NCBI GenBank assembly: GCA_028820935.1
Contig: JAPPHZ010000018.1
Coordinates: 49,333-113,332, forward strand
Direction of reading: 5' to 3'
DNA from: a bacterium
GTDB taxonomy: Bacteria > Actinomycetota > Acidimicrobiia > Spongiisociales > Spongiisociaceae
Length of the DNA: 64,000 nucleotides
Part shown: positions 26,088 to 35,188 of the stretch, in pieces
Position numbering within the stretch: the first letter of the stretch is position 1
Layout of the letters: every line of letters begins with the position of its first letter
Program-made: the position numbers and the translations under genes
Notes under the pieces: generated by a model
Seen by the model: only the letters and a program-made list of their open reading frames with translations
What the model was told of the DNA's origin: nothing
Databases searched by the model: none

Positions 26088-26615
26088 GTGGTCCTGTTCT
26101 TCTCGCTGCTGAGCCTGCTGGCGCTGGCGGCTTCACTCGGGCTGGTCGTGATGATGGCCCGTCCCGGTCTCAGAGCAACCGCGGTACGCGAGCTGGGCGG
26201 CTATGCCCTTCCGGTGGCGGTGACGGTGGCCGCGGTGTCAACCCTCGGCTCGCAGTACCTGTCCGAGGTGGAGGGGTTCGTTCCCTGCCTGCTCTGCTGG
26301 GTGCAGCGAGGGTTCATGTACCCGCTGGTGCTGCTCCTGGCCTGGGCGATCGTCAGGCCGCATCGGGTGGTCCAACTGCTGGTCCTGATCATGTCCGTCG
26401 GTGGGGCGCTCACCGCCGCCTACCACTACGGAGAGCAGCAGGGATGGTGGGGCGGATCCGAGGAGTTCTGCTCGGCGGAGGCGCCCTGTACCTTCATATG
26501 GGTTCAACAATTCGGGTTCATGTCGATACCCTTCATGGCGTTCACCGGTTTCTGCCTCATTGCCCTGCTGGTAGCGCTGCACTTGAGCAGGCCGGCTCGA
26601 ACCACCAACCGCTAG
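26088..26615 (+). CDS. DsbB-like disulfide-bond oxidoreductase
   Basis: The protein has 175 residues and about five membrane helices. The first periplasmic-side motif C67-LL-C70-WVQR and the second cysteine pair C128/C133 (EFCSAEAPC) match DsbB. DsbB re-oxidises a periplasmic dithiol oxidase and passes electrons to quinone. A GTG start at 26088 is used. The next gene, 15 bp downstream, encodes a membrane-anchored thioredoxin-fold protein, its likely partner. Together they form a small oxidative folding module outside the membrane. Confidence 0.85.
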   Translation: MVLFFSLLSLLALAASLGLVVMMARPGLRATAVRELGGYALPVAVTVAAVSTLGSQYLSEVEGFVPCLLCWVQRGFMYPLVLLLAWAIVRPHRVVQLLVLIMSVGGALTAAYHYGEQQGWWGGSEEFCSAEAPCTFIWVQQFGFMSIPFMAFTGFCLIALLVALHLSRPARTTNR

Positions 26616-26630
26616 TCAGGAGAGGCTCGC

Positions 26631-27356
26631 ATGGCAAGGACGGCAGGTAAGAGAAGCCAGCCCAAGGCCCGGCCTGCGGCCGCCCCCGCTCCGGTCCGGG
26701 CGACCCTGCCGACGGCGGATGAGGAGCAGTCGACCGGGCTCGGGAAGAAGATCATGCTGGTGGGTATCGGCCTGGTGGTGGTGGCCGCGCTGGTGGTGCT
26801 GGCGATCAACCTCGCGACCGAGGAGCAGCAGGGCGCCGAGGCGGCCGCCTTTCTCACCCCCGATGTGACGGTGAGCGGATCCATCCTGCCGCCCTACGCG
26901 GGGACGGCCGAGGATCCGGGTGTCGGTCTCGCCATGCCCGAGGTCTTCTCCTCCGACTTCTCGGGGCTGCCTGCCTCCATAGAGAGGGACGGGATCCCGA
27001 AGATGGTTCTCTTCCTTGCGCATTGGTGTCCGGCCTGCCAGCTAGAGGTACCGGCGGTCCAGGCGTGGATCGACGACAACGGAGTTCCCGCAGGTGTGGA
27101 CTTCGTGTCCGTTGCGACTTCCATCGACGAGATCCGGCCCAACTACCCGCCGGACGCGTGGCTCCGCCGGGAGGGGTGGACGCAGCGGGTGGTCGTCGAC
27201 AGCGCCACGAGCAGCATCGCCAACGCATACGGACTGAATGCCTTCCCTTACTATGTCCTGGTAGACGGGTCCGGCACGGTCGTCCGGCGGATCAGCGGGG
27301 GTGTCTCCGCCGACGCGGTCGGTGCCATGCTCGAGGCCTTGGCGGCGGGAGGGTGA
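26631..27356 (+). CDS. Membrane-anchored thioredoxin-like (DsbA/TlpA-type) protein
   Basis: The protein has 241 residues. A basic, Ala/Pro-rich N-terminus (1-40) precedes one membrane anchor (about 41-61), and the rest is extracytoplasmic. The active site HWC133-PAC136 and the cis-proline NAFPYYVLVDG near 205 define the thioredoxin fold. AGGAGAGG lies 5 nt upstream of the ATG. With the DsbB-like protein just upstream it probably forms disulfides in exported proteins. A reductive TlpA role is the alternative. Cys-rich SLH repeats at 41 kb are one possible client. Confidence 0.85.
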   Translation: MARTAGKRSQPKARPAAAPAPVRATLPTADEEQSTGLGKKIMLVGIGLVVVAALVVLAINLATEEQQGAEAAAFLTPDVTVSGSILPPYAGTAEDPGVGLAMPEVFSSDFSGLPASIERDGIPKMVLFLAHWCPACQLEVPAVQAWIDDNGVPAGVDFVSVATSIDEIRPNYPPDAWLRREGWTQRVVVDSATSSIANAYGLNAFPYYVLVDGSGTVVRRISGGVSADAVGAMLEALAAGG

Positions 27357-27369
27357 GTTGGTAACCACG

Positions 27370-29331
27370 ATGGCCATCGACTTCGAGAGCCACCACCTGG
27401 CCGCCAACACCATCCGCGCCCTGGCCATGGACGCGGTTCAGCGCGCCAACTCCGGCCATCCCGGCATGCCGATGGGAATGGCCGATCTGGCCACCGTCCT
27501 GTGGCAGCGCCACCTGGTGGTGGATCCCGACGATCCGCAGTGGCCCGACCGGGATCGGTTCGTGCTCTCCAACGGGCACGGTTCGATGCTCCTGTACGCA
27601 GTTCTCCACCTGTGCGGGTTCCCGGTCACGATGCAGGACCTGATGGACTTCCGCCAGTGGGGGTCGCCCACCGCGGGCCACCCCGAGTACGAGCCGGAGT
27701 TGGGGATCGAGATGACCACGGGGCCGCTCGGGCAGGGTTTCGGAACCGCCGTCGGCATGGCGATTGCCGAGGCCCACCTCAACGCGGTGTTCGGGGACGA
27801 CCTTGTGGACCACCGCACCTGGGCGTTCGTGTCGGACGGCGACCTGATGGAGGGCATCTCCGCGGAGACGGCCTCGCTGGCCGGACACCTGGGTCTGGGC
27901 AAGCTCGTGTACGTGTACGACGACAACCGCATCTCGATAGACGGCCGCACCGACCTGACGTTCAGCGAGGACGTGGCGGCACGCTTCGGCGCCGTGGGAT
28001 GGCACACGGTGGAGGTCGACGGTCATGACCCGATTGCCATCGATGAGGCGTACACCGCCGCCTGTGCGGTGGCCGATCGTCCATCGCTGGTTATCGCCCG
28101 GACTCTCATCGGTAAGGGCGCCCCCAACAAGGAGGACACGGCCGGCGCCCACGGCGCGCCCTTAGGGCCGGATGAGATCGCCGGGTGGCGCCGCGGCGCG
28201 GGCTGGCCCGCCGAGGACTTCCACGTTCCCGCCGGCGTGGCGGAGTACTTCGGCGCCGGTATGGACCGGGGCCGGGCCGCCCGGATCCGCTGGCAGGAGC
28301 GTTTCCGGGCCGCCAGCGCATCCGACCCCGGGCTGGAGGCACGCTGGTCGAGCTACCACTCTCCCGAGCGGGTGAGCCTGGAAGGGCCGGGATTCGAGGT
28401 AGGCGCCGGTATCGCCACCCGGCGGGCCATCGGGGCCATCTTCGACGAGATCGGCCGGAAGGTTCCCGGACTGATCGGTGGGTCCGCCGACCTCGTCGGA
28501 TCGACCAAGACGATCCTGTCGACGGGTGGGAGCCTCGCCCGCGAGAATCCCGCGGGTCGGAACATGCATTTCGGGGTGCGCGAGCACGCCATGGGAACCA
28601 TCGTCAACGGCCTCGCCCTCCACGGCGGGTTGCGACCCTACGGCGCCACCTTCTTCGTATTCAGCGATTACATGCGCCCCGCAATCCGTCTCTCCGCCCT
28701 CATGGACATCCCTTCGATCTGGGTATTCACCCACGAGTCGGTGTTCCTGGGGGAGGACGGCCCCACCCATCAGCCCATCGAACACCTGGCCGCCATGCGT
28801 GCCATGCCGAATATGGCGGTGTTCCGGCCGGCCGATGCGGGAGAGATGCTCGAGTCGTGGGAGACGGTGCTCAACCGGAGCCATCCGGCCATCATCCTCG
28901 GAACCCGGCAGGCAGTGCCGGTACTGGACCGTTCCGGACGGGAGGGCGGCGTGGCCCGAGGCGCCTACGTGTTGCGGGACGGCGACGCCGCGGTCGTGAT
29001 CGCCACCGGTTCCGAGGTCTCGGTGGCGCTGGAAGCGGCGGACCTGCTGGCGGGAGACCACTCGATCAGGGTGGTGAGCATGCCCTGTGCGGAGCTCTTC
29101 CTGGAGCAACCGGATGACTACCGCCGCGAGGTACTGGGGAACGGCCTACCGGTCGCCAGCGTTGAGGCCGGCTCGACCTTCGGCTGGTCGCGGTTCACCG
29201 GCCCGGATGGGCTGAGTATCGGCATCGACCGCTTCGGCGCATCGGCGCCGGCCGGCCGGATCGCCGAGGAGCTGGGCCTCACCGGTCCGGCGGTGGCCCG
29301 GCGCCTGGCAGCCTGGCTGGACGGTTCCTGA
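27370..29331 (+). CDS. tkt: Transketolase
   Basis: The protein has 653 residues, the standard transketolase length. The thiamine diphosphate motif GDGDLMEG appears as SDGDLMEGI near residue 155. HGSMLLYAVLHL, TTGPLGQGF and the C-terminal TGSEVSVAL and EAGSTFGW segments are also conserved. It transfers two-carbon ketol units in the pentose phosphate pathway. ATG 27370 is taken as the start; TTG 27358, with GGAGGG 4 nt upstream, is a plausible alternative adding four residues. It follows the thioredoxin-like gene by 13 bp. No other pentose phosphate gene is adjacent. Confidence 0.93.
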   Translation: MAIDFESHHLAANTIRALAMDAVQRANSGHPGMPMGMADLATVLWQRHLVVDPDDPQWPDRDRFVLSNGHGSMLLYAVLHLCGFPVTMQDLMDFRQWGSPTAGHPEYEPELGIEMTTGPLGQGFGTAVGMAIAEAHLNAVFGDDLVDHRTWAFVSDGDLMEGISAETASLAGHLGLGKLVYVYDDNRISIDGRTDLTFSEDVAARFGAVGWHTVEVDGHDPIAIDEAYTAACAVADRPSLVIARTLIGKGAPNKEDTAGAHGAPLGPDEIAGWRRGAGWPAEDFHVPAGVAEYFGAGMDRGRAARIRWQERFRAASASDPGLEARWSSYHSPERVSLEGPGFEVGAGIATRRAIGAIFDEIGRKVPGLIGGSADLVGSTKTILSTGGSLARENPAGRNMHFGVREHAMGTIVNGLALHGGLRPYGATFFVFSDYMRPAIRLSALMDIPSIWVFTHESVFLGEDGPTHQPIEHLAAMRAMPNMAVFRPADAGEMLESWETVLNRSHPAIILGTRQAVPVLDRSGREGGVARGAYVLRDGDAAVVIATGSEVSVALEAADLLAGDHSIRVVSMPCAELFLEQPDDYRREVLGNGLPVASVEAGSTFGWSRFTGPDGLSIGIDRFGASAPAGRIAEELGLTGPAVARRLAAWLDGS

Positions 29332-29401
29332 TCCTGCTGCCGGGCTTGCTCCCTCCGGTGAGGCAGGCCGGGACACGGGTCGGATCGTAGAATCGGGCGG
29401 C

Positions 29402-30235
29402 GTGTCCACAGTAACCGCCGATCAGGTCCCCAGCCTCTCCGGGTGGCGTAACTACGTCCGGAACCTGTGGCGCTGGCGCGAGTTCGGGTGGTTCCTGGCC
29501 CTGGGCAACCTCAAGGCGCGCAACGCCTCCACCTCCCTGGGGCTGGTGTGGTGGATGCTGAACCCCCTGATCATGGCGGCCGTCTACTTCCTGGTGTTCG
29601 GCCTGATCCTGGGCGGCCGGCGCGGCGAGCCGCAGTTCATCGCCTGGCTCCTGTCCGGGGTGTTCGCCTTCAACTACACCGCCACCGCCATGACCTCGGG
29701 CGCCAACAGCATCCTGGCCAACCGCCGCCTCCTGGTGAACATCCGGTTCCCGCGGCTGATCCTGCCGATCTCCGCTGTCATCGAGACCGGGGTCGGCTTC
29801 CTGATGTCGATCGCCGTCTACTACCTAATCGTCTGGCCTGCCGACGGCGTTTCGCCGGGCGTCACGCTGCTGTGGTTACCGGCAGCCGTCGCCCTCCATA
29901 CGGTCTTCAACCTGGGACTCGCCGGATGGACCGCTCGGCTTGCCATCCCGTTCCGGGACATCAACAACCTGATACCGCACCTGACCAGGCTGTGGCTCTA
30001 CCTGTCCCCGATCATCTGGCCTCTGAGCTTCCTGAGAGATCGGGGCGGCCTGGTCGAGGACCTGGCGGTCCTGAACCCCATGTACGGGATCCTCTCGTTC
30101 TACCGGATGGCGCTCATGGGAAGGGATCTGGAAACCGGTGCGTTCGTGCTGGCGTTGCTGTGGACGGTGGTGATCGGCGGGGGCGGCATCCTCAGCTTCG
30201 TCCGGCACGAGGGCAACATGGTGCGGCATCTATGA
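29402..30235 (+). CDS. ABC-2 type polysaccharide/teichoic-acid export permease
   Basis: The protein has 277 residues and six membrane helices in the Wzm/TagG arrangement. LGNLKARNASTSLGLVWWMLNP near residues 36-57 is the typical amphipathic entry helix, and YLSPIIWPLSFL marks the last third. A GTG start at 29402 is used. Its stop overlaps the start of the ATPase gene (ATGA), so the two subunits are co-translated. It should export an undecaprenyl-linked glycan across the membrane. The glycan is unknown. Confidence 0.9.
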   Translation: MSTVTADQVPSLSGWRNYVRNLWRWREFGWFLALGNLKARNASTSLGLVWWMLNPLIMAAVYFLVFGLILGGRRGEPQFIAWLLSGVFAFNYTATAMTSGANSILANRRLLVNIRFPRLILPISAVIETGVGFLMSIAVYYLIVWPADGVSPGVTLLWLPAAVALHTVFNLGLAGWTARLAIPFRDINNLIPHLTRLWLYLSPIIWPLSFLRDRGGLVEDLAVLNPMYGILSFYRMALMGRDLETGAFVLALLWTVVIGGGGILSFVRHEGNMVRHL

Positions 30236-30987
30236 GGGCGGCGCGATCGCCACAGGCCATCAGGGTCAGCGAGGTAGGGGTTCGCTACCGCTCCTACGTG
30301 GACCGCGCCTCGACCTTCCGGCGGGTGGTGGCCCGGCGCAGGCTCAGGCAGACCACCACGGTGGTGGCTCTCGAGGACGTCTCCTTCGAGGTGGAGTGGG
30401 GAGAGACCATGGGGTTGGTGGGTGATAACGGGGCCGGCAAGAGCACGCTGCTGCGGGTGATCGCCCGGACCATGCGTCCCGACTCGGGCTCGGTGGTGGT
30501 GAACGGTGAGACCTCCACCCTCCTCCAACTGGGGGCGGGTTTCAACCATGAGCTCTCCGGGCGCCGCAACGTCTACTTGAGCGGTCTGGCCCACGGACTG
30601 GCCCGGGCGGAGGTGGCCCGGCTGTTCGATGCCATCGTGGCCTATGCCGAGCTGGGAGAGGCCATCGATCGCCCGATCAAGTCCTACTCGTCGGGCATGG
30701 TGTCCCGGCTGGCCTTCTCGATCTCCATCCATCTGCTGCCCGACATCCTGCTGCTGGACGAGGTCCTGGCAGTCGGCGACGCCGGATTCAGGAAGAAGAG
30801 CCAGGCGGCCATGCGAGAACTGCTCGGGCAGGGTGGGGCGGTGATGGTGGCCAGCCACGTACTCAGCGGTATGGCCGAGATGTGTGATCGGGTTCTGTGG
30901 CTGGAGCGGGGGAGGGTACGGGACCTGGGATCCGCCGAAGCCGTCATCGAGGCCTACGGCCGGGCTTCCCCGTCGGCGCCCCGGTGA
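30232..30987 (+). CDS. ABC transporter ATPase for polysaccharide export (Wzt/TagH-like)
   Basis: The protein has 251 residues. Walker A is GDNGAGKST, the signature motif is YSSGMVSRLAF, and Walker B is ILLLDEVLAVGD. The ASTFRRVVARRR segment before the core and the LLQLGAGFNHELSGRRN sequence after Walker A are typical of O-antigen and teichoic-acid exporters. It lacks the C-terminal carbohydrate-binding domain found in some Wzt proteins. The ATG overlaps the permease stop by 4 nt. The two proteins form a heteromeric exporter. Confidence 0.92.
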   Translation: MRAARSPQAIRVSEVGVRYRSYVDRASTFRRVVARRRLRQTTTVVALEDVSFEVEWGETMGLVGDNGAGKSTLLRVIARTMRPDSGSVVVNGETSTLLQLGAGFNHELSGRRNVYLSGLAHGLARAEVARLFDAIVAYAELGEAIDRPIKSYSSGMVSRLAFSISIHLLPDILLLDEVLAVGDAGFRKKSQAAMRELLGQGGAVMVASHVLSGMAEMCDRVLWLERGRVRDLGSAEAVIEAYGRASPSAPR

Positions 30988-31024
30988 GGCCCGCACGCCC
31001 GCAGGGTGGCGAGGGTCGGGGAGC

Positions 31025-32089
31025 ATGATCCACGTCTTCATCGGAACCAAGGCCCAGTACATCAAGACCGCGCCGCTGATATGGGCCATGGAGCAGCAGG
31101 GGATCGACTACCGGCTGGTCGACTCCGGGCAGCATGCCGAACTGGTCGGCTCGTTCCAGGTGGAGTTGGGCCTGCGGGCCCCCGATGTCCGGCTGGGCGG
31201 CACGACCGACGTCACCACGATCCCCCAGGCGGTGCGGTGGGGGCTCGGCCTGGTCGCCCGGCTGGTGTCGCGGCGGCGTGTCCTGGAGCAGGTGTTCGGG
31301 GGCATGGATGGAGTGTGCGTGGTCCACGGCGACACCCCCTCCACCCTGCTGAGCATGATGATGGCCCGCCGGGCCGGGCTGGTGGTGGCCCATCTGGAGG
31401 CAGGGCTGAGGTCGGGGCGGTGGTTGCATCCCTTCCCCGAGGAGTTGATCCGCCACCTGGTGTCCCGTCGTGCCGAACTGCTGTTCGCGCCCGACCGTGA
31501 TGCCGTCAGCAATCTGGCGGCGATGGGGGTCAAGGGGAGGGTGGTGGCCCTGCCCGCCAACACGATCGTGGAGGCGCTCGCCAGGGCGGCTCCGGGCGAG
31601 GCCGGTACCGGGCCGGTGATCGTCACCATGCACCGGGTGGAGAACCTGCACCGGCGGCGCCGGCGGGAGGACCTTGCCACGCTCGTGGAGCGTCTCGCCG
31701 GCGAGAGGCCGGTCCGCTGGATGCTGCACGAGCCGACCAGCGGAGCGTTGGGACGGTCCCGGCTGGATAGCCTTGAGCGGGCCGGCGTCGAGCTCAGAGG
31801 CCTGGCTGGACACACCGAATTCGTGGAGATGCTGGCTGCGGCACCGTTCGTGATGACCGACGGGGGCTCCATCCAGGAGGAGTGCGCCCTGTTGGGGGTT
31901 CCGACCCTGCTGTGGCGCATGCACACCGAGCGCCCGGACGGGGTGGGGGCCAACGTGGTGGTGAGCCGCTACGAACCGGCCGTCATCGAGGCGTTCCTGG
32001 CGGATCCTGCCCGGCATCGTCGGACACCCCGGATTCCGGATGTATCCCCGGGGGCTCGCGCTCTCGAAGCGCTTGCCGAGTGGCGATGA
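31025..32089 (+). CDS. UDP-N-acetylglucosamine 2-epimerase-like protein
   Basis: The protein has 354 residues in the WecB/GT-B fold. HGDTPSTLLSM, HLEAGLRSG, PFPEELIRHL, TMHRVENLH and TDGGSIQEEC are the family motifs, and HTERPDG near residue 298 fits the substrate region. The likely reaction is UDP-GlcNAc to UDP-ManNAc for surface glycan synthesis. Some relatives are glycosyltransferase-like, so the exact sugar is uncertain. GGGGAG lies just before the ATG. It starts 37 bp after the ABC ATPase. Its 3' end overlaps the convergent gene by 107 bp. Confidence 0.88.
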   Translation: MIHVFIGTKAQYIKTAPLIWAMEQQGIDYRLVDSGQHAELVGSFQVELGLRAPDVRLGGTTDVTTIPQAVRWGLGLVARLVSRRRVLEQVFGGMDGVCVVHGDTPSTLLSMMMARRAGLVVAHLEAGLRSGRWLHPFPEELIRHLVSRRAELLFAPDRDAVSNLAAMGVKGRVVALPANTIVEALARAAPGEAGTGPVIVTMHRVENLHRRRRREDLATLVERLAGERPVRWMLHEPTSGALGRSRLDSLERAGVELRGLAGHTEFVEMLAAAPFVMTDGGSIQEECALLGVPTLLWRMHTERPDGVGANVVVSRYEPAVIEAFLADPARHRRTPRIPDVSPGARALEALAEWR

Positions 32090-32981
32090 ACTCGGCGGTC
32101 GTGGTGGCGATGAAGTCCCGCGCCAGGAGCACCAGCCGGTAGCCCCCCAGCACCACCACGGTCTGGGCCGTCCCCTCGGCTTGGAGCAAGGTTGCCATGG
32201 TCAGCTCGAACACGCCGATTCCCTGGGGTGCGAAGGGCGCCAGGAACCCGATCCCCCACGTGAGGAGGAACCCGCCCACGATCAGCAGTGTGCGGAACTC
32301 GTCAGCCGCCGGAAAGGCCCGCAGATACAGCAGGAACGTCACGGCGGACCATCCCCAGAAGACCACGTTGATGCCGATCAGCCGGAGGTAGCCGCGCCAA
32401 TCGAGAGCGAACTCGATGCCCCGCCGGGCGGCCAGCCAGGCCATCACCCGGCCCCCTCCGCCCGGCGCCGTGGCCACGATCAGGGCTACGGCGACGAACA
32501 CCATCCATACGGCGCCTCCCGGGATGCCGCCCGAGAGGCCGAGGACGGCCAGCCCGCTCATGAGCACCACGGTCAGGCTGGTGGCCATTTCGAGGATGGC
32601 GGTGGCACTGAGCGGTCCCATGGGCACGCCGGCGTTGCGCAGCAAAGCCACCCGTCCGACCGCGAACCAGACCGATCCGGGCACGTACCGGGCCAGCAGC
32701 GAGCGGGACGTCGCCACCGTGGCCTTGGTGAGCAGGCGGGGGGTATCTAGGCCGTGTCCCTGGATGTGCAGGCTCGCCGTCCAGAACCAGGCGCCGATGA
32801 GGATCAGGATGAAGCTGGAGGCCAGCGAGGCCACGATCAGCCCCGGGCGGGCGTTGCCGAGCAGGGTCAGCACCTCGTCCCACTCCGTCCTCGCCACCCA
32901 GCCGATCACGACCGCCAGTCCGGCCAGGTAGGCGACACGGAGGATCTTGAGCAACCGGCCAAGCACCGGGGTCGTGCTCAC
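31983..32981 (-). CDS. Lysylphosphatidylglycerol synthase TM region/flippase-like (UPF0104) membrane protein
   Basis: The protein has 332 residues with about eight membrane helices. ILEMATSLTVVLMSGL, then LLIVGGFLLTWGIGFLAPFAPQGIGVFE near residue 250 (described here by its position), match the LPG_synthase_TM family, which includes flippases and unassigned glycolipid-pathway proteins. A GTG start at 32981 overlaps the upstream gene's stop (GTGA). Its location in a glycan locus suggests lipid or polyprenyl-carrier handling. The last 35 codons overlap the epimerase gene on the other strand. Confidence 0.85.
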   Translation of the reverse strand: MSTTPVLGRLLKILRVAYLAGLAVVIGWVARTEWDEVLTLLGNARPGLIVASLASSFILILIGAWFWTASLHIQGHGLDTPRLLTKATVATSRSLLARYVPGSVWFAVGRVALLRNAGVPMGPLSATAILEMATSLTVVLMSGLAVLGLSGGIPGGAVWMVFVAVALIVATAPGGGGRVMAWLAARRGIEFALDWRGYLRLIGINVVFWGWSAVTFLLYLRAFPAADEFRTLLIVGGFLLTWGIGFLAPFAPQGIGVFELTMATLLQAEGTAQTVVVLGGYRLVLLARDFIATTTAEFIATRQALREREPPGIHPESGVSDDAGQDPPGTPR

Positions 32982-34042
32982 GGGATCAGCTCGTCGAGCG
33001 CCCGGTCGTTCTCGGCGAGGCGAACCCGGAGCGCTGCCCTCGCTGTCGCCGCCCGGTAGGCCACCCCCAGAGCGGACCGGGCGGCTCTCACCAGGCGATC
33101 CGGCTCCGTGTCGGGCTCGGTGATGAGCGGCGCCCACCGCCCGCCCTCGGCTGCGAGCGAGGCCATCTTGGGGGAGTAGTCGAGGAGCACCGCGGCCCTG
33201 CCGTGGAGCAGGGCGGCAATCGCTCCGTGGTAGCGCATGGAGATCACCAGCCGGCTCCGGCCGACCTCGTCGAGAACCTCGTCCAGTCCTGGGGTCGACA
33301 ACTCCGCATCATGCCTGAGGTGATCGGCCACGGCTTCGTGGACCGGTGAGTCGCGGCCGGCCTGGAACGCCACCATGCGGATCCTGAGCCCCGTGTCATC
33401 GGCCACCGCGTCAAGTGCTGATGCGATGGCTGCCGCCTGGGCCGCAGGGGGTGGCCCGGCCTTGGCGGCAGCGGTACGCACTCCCCGCCGGTTAGGAGGC
33501 CGGAGCACCACGCAAAGCGAGTCGTCGGCCGCGACGGGTGGTACCTCCTCCGCCACGACGGGGTCGGCGCCCACGCGGACCCGCGTCATCCCCCAGGCCG
33601 CGAGGCGGTCCGCCGAGGCGTGGTCCCGCACTACCAGGGTGTTCAGGCGGCGCATCATCCGGCGGGCAACGGTGATCGACCAGCGCCCCGTCACCCGGCC
33701 CACGCCGAGCCCGACCGCCGCGCCCGGCAGGTGCCTGCCTGCCCACACGCGTGAGGCGTGAAATGGGAGGTTCCACGGCGAGGTCTCGTTCTGGATCAAT
33801 CCTCCCGAGAGGATGATCCCGTCCAGTCCGGCCAGCGACCGGGACAGCCGGCGCGTGTCCCCGGGGGAGCGATGCCGCAGCGCGCTGATCGCATGGAGGT
33901 CCGAGGTGGGGACCGGATCGATCGAGATCGCCACCGGTGTCGCTCCCCGGGCGCGGATGCGGCTGGCGAGGGCGCTCAGGATCAACTCGTCGCCGAGGTT
34001 GTCGGAGCCGAACCAGCCGGCCAGGGCGATCCGGCGGGTCAT
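32978..34042 (-). CDS. Polysaccharide pyruvyl transferase family protein (CsaB-like)
   Basis: The protein has 354 residues. GWFGSDNLGDELIL at the N-terminus and VISMRYHGAIAALLHGRA in the second half are hallmark motifs of the CsaB-type pyruvyl transferases. DGIILSGGLIQNETS is a third conserved stretch. Such enzymes put ketal-linked pyruvate on cell-wall polysaccharide, which in Firmicutes and other bacteria anchors SLH-domain proteins. That link matters here because an SLH protein is encoded 6 kb away. The stop overlaps the next gene's GTG. Confidence 0.9.
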   Translation of the reverse strand: MTRRIALAGWFGSDNLGDELILSALASRIRARGATPVAISIDPVPTSDLHAISALRHRSPGDTRRLSRSLAGLDGIILSGGLIQNETSPWNLPFHASRVWAGRHLPGAAVGLGVGRVTGRWSITVARRMMRRLNTLVVRDHASADRLAAWGMTRVRVGADPVVAEEVPPVAADDSLCVVLRPPNRRGVRTAAAKAGPPPAAQAAAIASALDAVADDTGLRIRMVAFQAGRDSPVHEAVADHLRHDAELSTPGLDEVLDEVGRSRLVISMRYHGAIAALLHGRAAVLLDYSPKMASLAAEGGRWAPLITEPDTEPDRLVRAARSALGVAYRAATARAALRVRLAENDRALDELIP

Positions 34043-34150
34043 CGGGGGATGGCCCGGGAGCGTCTGCAGATCATGGTCAGGCAGGTTCCGGTGAAGAGCT
34101 GGATCCGGACCCTTGCTGGTAGCAATACTCGAGCCTCCAGGGATCAGCCT

Positions 34151-35077
34151 TCAGCCGGCCCGGTCCTCGGGCGAGGTGTGGGCGGGCAGCACCGCGTCCC
34201 GGGACCGGTTGAGCTGTACCAGCAGGTCGGCCACCAGCGCCACCAGAAGTACCAGCGCCGCAGCCAGCAGCAGCACCACGGTGTTGGTGGCCACCCGTAG
34301 GTCCTTTGTGGCCAGGTCGTAGACCAGCTTGCCCGCTCCGCCGGCCCCCAGCACCACACCGACGGGAGCGAAGAACCGCAGCGGGTTCCAAAGAAGCACC
34401 ATCCGTACCACCTGCCTGATATAGAAGACCGTGTCCTTCCACCAGTGGAATTTGGACCGCCCGGCTCGCGGGGCGTAGTCGATGGGGGTATAGCGAACGG
34501 AGTACCCGTTTGATAGGAAGCTCATGGTGAGCGTGGTCACGCAACTGAAGCCGGCCGGGAGGAGGTGGAGGTACTGGCCGGCCACCACTCTACGGAAGGC
34601 GCGGAATCCTGAGTTCAGGTCGGGAATCCTGGTACGGGCCAGGAAGGAGGCGAGCATTCGGATGATCCACTTGGCCGGAACGCGGGCCAGGCGGCGGGTG
34701 CCTCGCTCCACCTGGCGGGCGCCCACCACCATGTCCCATCCGGGCAGCAGGGCGACGAGCTCCGGTATGCGGTCGTTCGGATAGGTCATGTCGGCGTCGG
34801 TCCACACCACCACCTCGCCCCTGGCCAGAGTCGTGCCGGCGCGGCGGGCGGCGCCCGATCCCCGGTTGTGCGGGAAGGAGATCACGCGGACATGATCCAG
34901 GTCGGGCAACTCCTCGACGCCGCCATCGGTGGAGCCGTCGTCGACCACCACGACTTCGTAGGCGTACGGGGATGTGTCCATGGTGGCTCTGATCCGGCCT
35001 AGCTCGGTCAGGAGATGGCCAGCTTCGTTGAAAACCGGGAGGACGATGCTGACGTCCACGGGTGAGTCGGGTTGCAC
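34151..35077 (-). CDS. GT2 glycosyltransferase, dolichyl-phosphate-sugar synthase-like, with membrane tail
   Basis: The protein has 308 residues. The GT-A fold contains VSIVLPVFNEAGHL, VVVVDDGSTDGG and the metal-binding DADMTYP. LNSGFRAFRR and FSCVTTLTMSFLS are further DPM1-like motifs. Two hydrophobic helices at about 235-288 anchor it. It probably transfers a sugar onto a polyprenyl phosphate, supplying the GT-C type enzyme encoded divergently at 35189. About 108 bp separate it from the pyruvyl transferase downstream, so an operon is likely. Confidence 0.88.
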   Translation of the reverse strand: MQPDSPVDVSIVLPVFNEAGHLLTELGRIRATMDTSPYAYEVVVVDDGSTDGGVEELPDLDHVRVISFPHNRGSGAARRAGTTLARGEVVVWTDADMTYPNDRIPELVALLPGWDMVVGARQVERGTRRLARVPAKWIIRMLASFLARTRIPDLNSGFRAFRRVVAGQYLHLLPAGFSCVTTLTMSFLSNGYSVRYTPIDYAPRAGRSKFHWWKDTVFYIRQVVRMVLLWNPLRFFAPVGVVLGAGGAGKLVYDLATKDLRVATNTVVLLLAAALVLLVALVADLLVQLNRSRDAVLPAHTSPEDRAG

Positions 35078-35188
35078 GCTCCCCGGAGTTTGCCCGCCCG
35101 AGCGCGTGGCGGCAAGCCGGGCGCCGTCCGGCGGCGGTGAACCGCGAGCCCGGGAAGCAGTCGGCTCCTCGGTTCTAGGCTGCGGAGG

